From NCBI RefSeq assembly GCF_036195325.1, contig NZ_CP108101.1, forward strand, positions 5,146,001 to 5,210,000: 64,000 bases of DNA. The letters are read 5' to 3'. The notes under the pieces are model-generated. The model did not search any database and was not told where the DNA came from. It saw nothing but the letters and a program-made list of their open reading frames with translations. This DNA is from Streptomyces sp. NBC_00234 (GTDB lineage Bacteria; Actinomycetota; Actinomycetes; Streptomycetales; Streptomycetaceae). Position 1 is the stretch's first letter, and each line of letters begins with the position of its first letter. This document shows positions 60,709 through 64,000 of this stretch, piece by piece. The position numbers and the translations under genes are program-made.

Positions 60709-61916
60709 CAGCACCCGGTCAGCACCGCGCCGGTCACCAGGGGCAGCATCACCGCGACGACCAGGGTGCGGCCGGCACGCCGTCGGGCACGGCGGTACTC
60801 CGGCGGCAGTCCGCCCTCGTGCCCGCGGGGAGGCGCTGGGGCGGCGGACTGCGCCGGGCGTACGTGCGGAATCCGGGCCACGACCGCGAATCCGTCGCCC
60901 CGGGGGCCGTACGCGAACGTGCCTCCGGCCAGTCGCACGCGCTCGTCGAGTCCGACGAGGCCGTGACCGCCCCTGTGGGAGCGAGGAGCGGACACGGTCT
61001 GCCCGGGACCGTTCGTCACGGAGACCTCCGTCTCCGCCGCCGTGTGCGAGACGTGAATCCTGGCCGTCGCGCTGGGCGCGTGTCTGGCCACATTGGTCAG
61101 CGCCTCCTGCACCACGCGGTGCGCGGCCCGTTCGACCACCGGCGGAAGGTCCGCCCCCTCGCCATCGACGCGCAGTTCGACCGCGAGACCGGACGCGGAC
61201 ACCTCGCCGACCAGCTGCGCGAGGCCGGTGTCCGAGGGCCGTGTCGGCGCGCCGTCCGTCTCCTCGCGCAGGACGCCGATCACCTCGCCCAGGCGCTCCA
61301 CCGCGGCAGCGGCCCTGGTCCTGATCTCCTGTGCGGACCGACGGTGGTGGTCCTCCAGGCCGGGGGAGAGCTGCAGTGCCCCGGCCGACAGTGCGATCAG
61401 GCTGAGGTCGTGGCCGAGCATGTCGTGCATGTCCTGCGCGATGCGGGCCCGTTCGAGCAGCCTCGCCTGCTCGCCGACGAGTCGGCGCTCCCGCTCCAGG
61501 TGCCCGGCCCGCTCCCAGCCGGCCCTGGCCAACTTCTGGTACTGGCGCCGGAACCGGCCCACGAACCACGGCGGCATGACGGCGAGGACCACCACCCCCA
61601 CGAACCGGTTCCCCAGCGGGAGCCACGAGGGCACCAGGGCCACGGCCACCACACCGGCAGCCAGGACCGCGACCAGGACCAGTGCCGCCGGACGCGTCCT
61701 GCCCGGCTGCCGTCCCGCCAGGAACGCGGTGATCACTGTCGGCACGGCCCACCACGGGCTCACCGCGCTCAGGGCGGCCGTTGCCGCCGTGGCCGCCGCC
61801 GGCAGGTTGCCGGGGTCCAGCAGGTGGCGGAATCCGGCGGTCGCGGCTGCCGGAGCCGCGGTCCCGTCTACGACGGGCGCGGGCGCGGTCCCGTTCTCGG
61901 TCGTGGTCTCGTTCAC
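60708..61916 (-). CDS. Sensor histidine kinase (HisKA_3, NarX/DesK type)
   Basis: 402 aa. About four membrane helices (about 30-120), dimerisation/phosphoacceptor segment with His in RARIAQDMHDMLGHDLSL, ATPase with N-box AHRVVQEALTNVARHA and G-boxes HGLVGLDERVRLAGG. The protein runs past the usual end (ARIPHVR) for about 45 residues into a membrane helix that probably belongs to the next gene. GTG 61916 lies 7 nt after a TACCGT box. Confidence 0.85.
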   Translation of the reverse strand: MNETTTENGTAPAPVVDGTAAPAAATAGFRHLLDPGNLPAAATAATAALSAVSPWWAVPTVITAFLAGRQPGRTRPAALVLVAVLAAGVVAVALVPSWLPLGNRFVGVVVLAVMPPWFVGRFRRQYQKLARAGWERAGHLERERRLVGEQARLLERARIAQDMHDMLGHDLSLIALSAGALQLSPGLEDHHRRSAQEIRTRAAAAVERLGEVIGVLREETDGAPTRPSDTGLAQLVGEVSASGLAVELRVDGEGADLPPVVERAAHRVVQEALTNVARHAPSATARIHVSHTAAETEVSVTNGPGQTVSAPRSHRGGHGLVGLDERVRLAGGTFAYGPRGDGFAVVARIPHVRPAQSAAPAPPRGHEGGLPPEYRRARRRAGRTLVVAVMLPLVTGAVLTGC

Positions 61917-61923
61917 GCAGGTG

Positions 61924-61929
61924 ACGGTA
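61924..61929 (-). promoter_or_regulatory. -10 box of the histidine kinase gene (leaderless)
   Basis: TACCGT on the minus strand, ending 7 nt before GTG 61916; identical in form to the ppgK box. Confidence 0.5.
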
Positions 61930-62014
61930 CGGAAGCGACGGACCGTGCGGCACTGCCGAAAGTCATGGATCCGTGACGGCCACGGAACCGGGACGGGGAC
62001 GGGGACCGGAGCGC

Positions 62015-63157
62015 TCAGCGCACCGCGAGCGGTGCGAGGAACGCGCCCCGTTCCGGGCCCGAGCCGACCACCGAGAAGCACACCAGGTCGCCGCCGGCCA
62101 GGCTCCCGGCCTCCTGGTCGGCGTGCAGCAGCGCGAGGGTGGACGGGGCGGCGGTGTTGCCGATGGCGCGGGCGTTGCCCGGGGCCATCTCCGCGGGGAT
62201 GTCCGTCTCGGCCAGGAACGCGTCGACGAGGAAGGGATGGGCCTGGTGCGTGTACAGGCGCGTGACCTCCTTGAGGTAGCCGGGCCGCGCCGACTCCAGC
62301 GCCTGGTGGTTGAGCCTCATGCCGGCGCTGTAGTACCGGCGGATCTCGGGCGAGTTCATCCCGTACGCGGAGAGCTCGTCGGCTCCGGGAGTGCCGGCCG
62401 GCCGGGCGGCGCCGCCGCCGAGGAAGTGGATCAGCGGGTCGGTGATGCCGGGGCCGCCGTCGAAGGCCAGGCTGTCGCGGGAGTAGAGCAGCACCCCGTC
62501 GGCCTCCTCGCTGCGGCGCAGGACCAGGGCCGCCACTCCGTCGGAGAAGAGGGCGGGGGAGGCCCACATGTTCTTGCCGTGCGGGTGGGCGGAGTTCTCG
62601 GCGTACTGCGGAAGCAGGGTGCCGTCGGGGCCGGTGCTCACGAGGCTCGTGATGTTGTACGCGACGACCAGGGCGCGTTCGGCTCGCATGGCCGAGACGA
62701 CCGCCGCCGCGCGGGCCAGACCCGCGCAGCCCGCGCCCAGTTGGACCGGCGGCACGCGGTCGGGGATGTTCAGCTGCCGCATGAGCGCGAAGGTGTCCTG
62801 GTCGAGCATCACCTGGTAGGGCGTGCAGGTGACGACGACGACCGCGGTGATGTCGGAGGGGGTCAGGCCCGCGTGGTCCATGGCCTGCCGGGCGACGGCG
62901 GCGACCGACTCGACGCCCGCGAAGCGTGCCGGGTCCCAGCTCTTGCCCTGCACGCCGAGCAGTCTGGTGATGGCCGCACCGCCCAGGTGGTGGCCGGGCC
63001 GGTGCCGGTCCGGGACGCGGGTCCGTTCCGCCCATGCGTCCATGCCGATGACGGTTCCCACATCCGCGTGGGCGCCCGCGATCTCGTACGGGAACGGCTC
63101 GGTGTCCGCCGGACGGCCGAGCGGGGCGGTGCCGGGGGCAGGGCTGGTGAGATCCAT
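62015..63157 (-). CDS. 3-oxoacyl-ACP synthase III family protein (KAS III-like)
   Basis: 380 aa. Catalytic Cys144 in LGAGCAGLARA, His in YTHQAHPFLVDAF and Asn in AIGNTAAPSTLALL complete the KAS III triad. The N terminus (1-55) and NMWASPALFSDGVAALVLRR segment differ from housekeeping FabH and fit secondary-metabolism KAS III enzymes that load or transfer acyl groups. ATG 63157. Divergent from the FabG-like SDR at the right edge. Confidence 0.88.
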   Translation of the reverse strand: MDLTSPAPGTAPLGRPADTEPFPYEIAGAHADVGTVIGMDAWAERTRVPDRHRPGHHLGGAAITRLLGVQGKSWDPARFAGVESVAAVARQAMDHAGLTPSDITAVVVVTCTPYQVMLDQDTFALMRQLNIPDRVPPVQLGAGCAGLARAAAVVSAMRAERALVVAYNITSLVSTGPDGTLLPQYAENSAHPHGKNMWASPALFSDGVAALVLRRSEEADGVLLYSRDSLAFDGGPGITDPLIHFLGGGAARPAGTPGADELSAYGMNSPEIRRYYSAGMRLNHQALESARPGYLKEVTRLYTHQAHPFLVDAFLAETDIPAEMAPGNARAIGNTAAPSTLALLHADQEAGSLAGGDLVCFSVVGSGPERGAFLAPLAVR

Positions 63158-63437
63158 GGTGAAGGGCTTCCCGTGGTTCGGTGGCCGACAGCGTCGACGG
63201 GTCTGGGGGCTGTTGGATCCTCGGCTCCCGAACCGCCAACGTCCAAGTCAGCGGCCCTCATTCGGGTGAACGGACCCCCGTGGCCACCCGCCCGGACGTG
63301 CCGTTTCCTCTCCCTCGTACCACTGTGCGAGACGGGCGCCCCGGAATCACTCCGACGTGGACGCGCAGGACGGCGAGCCGCCGTGAACCCGGTGGCACGA
63401 TGACCGCTGATCAGGTGGAACGACAGAAGGTTGGCCG
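63158..63437. other. Divergent intergenic region
   Basis: 280 nt between the KAS III gene and the SDR gene. It must hold both promoters; I see no hairpin or operator I can name. Confidence 0.4.
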
Positions 63438-64000
63438 ATGGGCATCCCGAGTGTTGATTCGATTCCGAGGGTGACCGGCGTCCCGGTTCCCGGGCACGGG
63501 ACGGCTGAACTCTCGTGTGGTGGAGGGGTTCTCGCCGGGATGCGGGCGGTCGTCACCGGTGGTACCGCCGGTCTGGGACGGCACCTCGCCGAAGGCTTCC
63601 TCGCGGCGGGGGCGCAGGTGATGTGCGGTGCCAGGGGCGAGGGTCAGGTCGGTGAACTCGTCGAGCGGTACGGCGAGTCCGTCGGCTACACGTCCGCCGA
63701 CGTACGCGACCCCTCGTCCGTCGACGGCCTGATGGCCGAGACCGCCGACCGGTTCGGTGGTGTGGACATCGTCGTCGCCAACGCCGGCATCACCCGCAAC
63801 GGCACGGTGCGCAAGCTCAGTCCGGCGGACTGGCGCGAGGTGATGAGCACCAACGTGGACGGCGTGTTCCACACCGTCCAGGCCGCGTTGCCCCACCTGG
63901 AGCGCAGTGGTGGCGGGACGATCCTGACCCTGTCCTCCGCGATGACCGGCCGGATCGCCCCCGGGGCGAGCGCGTACGTGGCGTCGAAGGCGGCGATCGA
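63438..64000 (+). CDS. FabG-like SDR oxidoreductase (3' end outside window)
   Basis: First 187 codons of a short-chain dehydrogenase. ATG 63438 has GAAGG 8 nt upstream. After about 34 non-conserved residues the Rossmann motif VTGGTAGLG appears, then VANAGITRNG and the catalytic Ser/Tyr/Lys (LSSAMTGRIAPGASAYVASKAA). The sequence resembles 3-oxoacyl-ACP reductases. The gene runs off the right end of the window. Confidence 0.88.
   Translation, partial: MGIPSVDSIPRVTGVPVPGHGTAELSCGGGVLAGMRAVVTGGTAGLGRHLAEGFLAAGAQVMCGARGEGQVGELVERYGESVGYTSADVRDPSSVDGLMAETADRFGGVDIVVANAGITRNGTVRKLSPADWREVMSTNVDGVFHTVQAALPHLERSGGGTILTLSSAMTGRIAPGASAYVASKAAI

Noticed and set aside
63411..63896. 161-codon minus-strand frame at the right end
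   Set aside because: Antisense shadow of the FabG-like gene, which has the complete Rossmann and YxxxK motifs.

Overview
The window is typical Streptomyces chromosome: very high GC, many GTG starts, GC-rich hairpin terminators without long T-tracts, and core genes (isoprenyl transferase, PhoH, ahpC/ahpD/oxyR, fumC, class I fumarase, wblI, glpX, xseAB, ispH, ppgK, ychF) in an order I remember from the S. coelicolor SCO502x-506x region. That match is from memory and was not aligned.

Layout. 1-8.6 kb: 3' end of a prepilin peptidase, a methyltransferase, a winged-helix protein, a 6C-motif RNA, an aldo/keto reductase, a cis-prenyltransferase, PhoH, and a secreted transglycosylase behind a long structured leader. 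8.6-20.1 kb: an AI-2E-type permease, then the peroxide unit ahpD-ahpC/oxyR, an ABC exporter with its PadR regulator and a clear palindromic operator, a class A penicillin-binding protein and a catalase. 20.2-26.3 kb: a SpoIIE-type phosphatase, a FomD-like protein, fumC and a secreted GDSL esterase with a ricin-type lectin tail.

26.3-43.2 kb is the accessory core of the window: a compact, tightly coupled, minus-strand NRPS-PKS cluster with a divergent LuxR regulator, lying between the class II and class I fumarase genes. It holds an MFS exporter, one malonyl-type PKS module (KS-AT-ACP), a fused aminotransferase-luciferase-like monooxygenase-C-PCP-C protein, an M18 zinc aminopeptidase, a type II thioesterase, an SDR, and one A-PCP protein whose N-terminal condensation-like domain is degenerate. 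The expected chemistry is an acyl starter extended by malonate, beta-transaminated, hydroxylated at the alpha carbon and joined to about two amino acids. That gives an alpha-hydroxy-beta-amino-acyl peptide of the microginin/amastatin/bestatin kind. Those compounds inhibit metallo-aminopeptidases, so the aminopeptidase in the cluster is a candidate self-resistance protein. This is the best candidate for an undescribed system.

43.2-56 kb returns to core genes: class I fumarase, a DUF1707 protein, wblI, glpX, a DUF4245 protein, a nitroreductase, xseB-xseA, an APC permease, ispH, ppgK, a DUF6542 protein and ychF. 56-64 kb looks more variable: a TetR/serine hydrolase pair around a near-perfect 28-bp palindrome, a PAP2 phosphatase whose frame runs on antisense into a response-regulator gene, a two-component system with an apparent frame break after the kinase, and a KAS III plus FabG-like pair at the right edge that may open another biosynthetic locus. 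Several genes from 45 kb onward have a TANNNT box ending 6-7 nt before the start codon, so they are probably leaderless.
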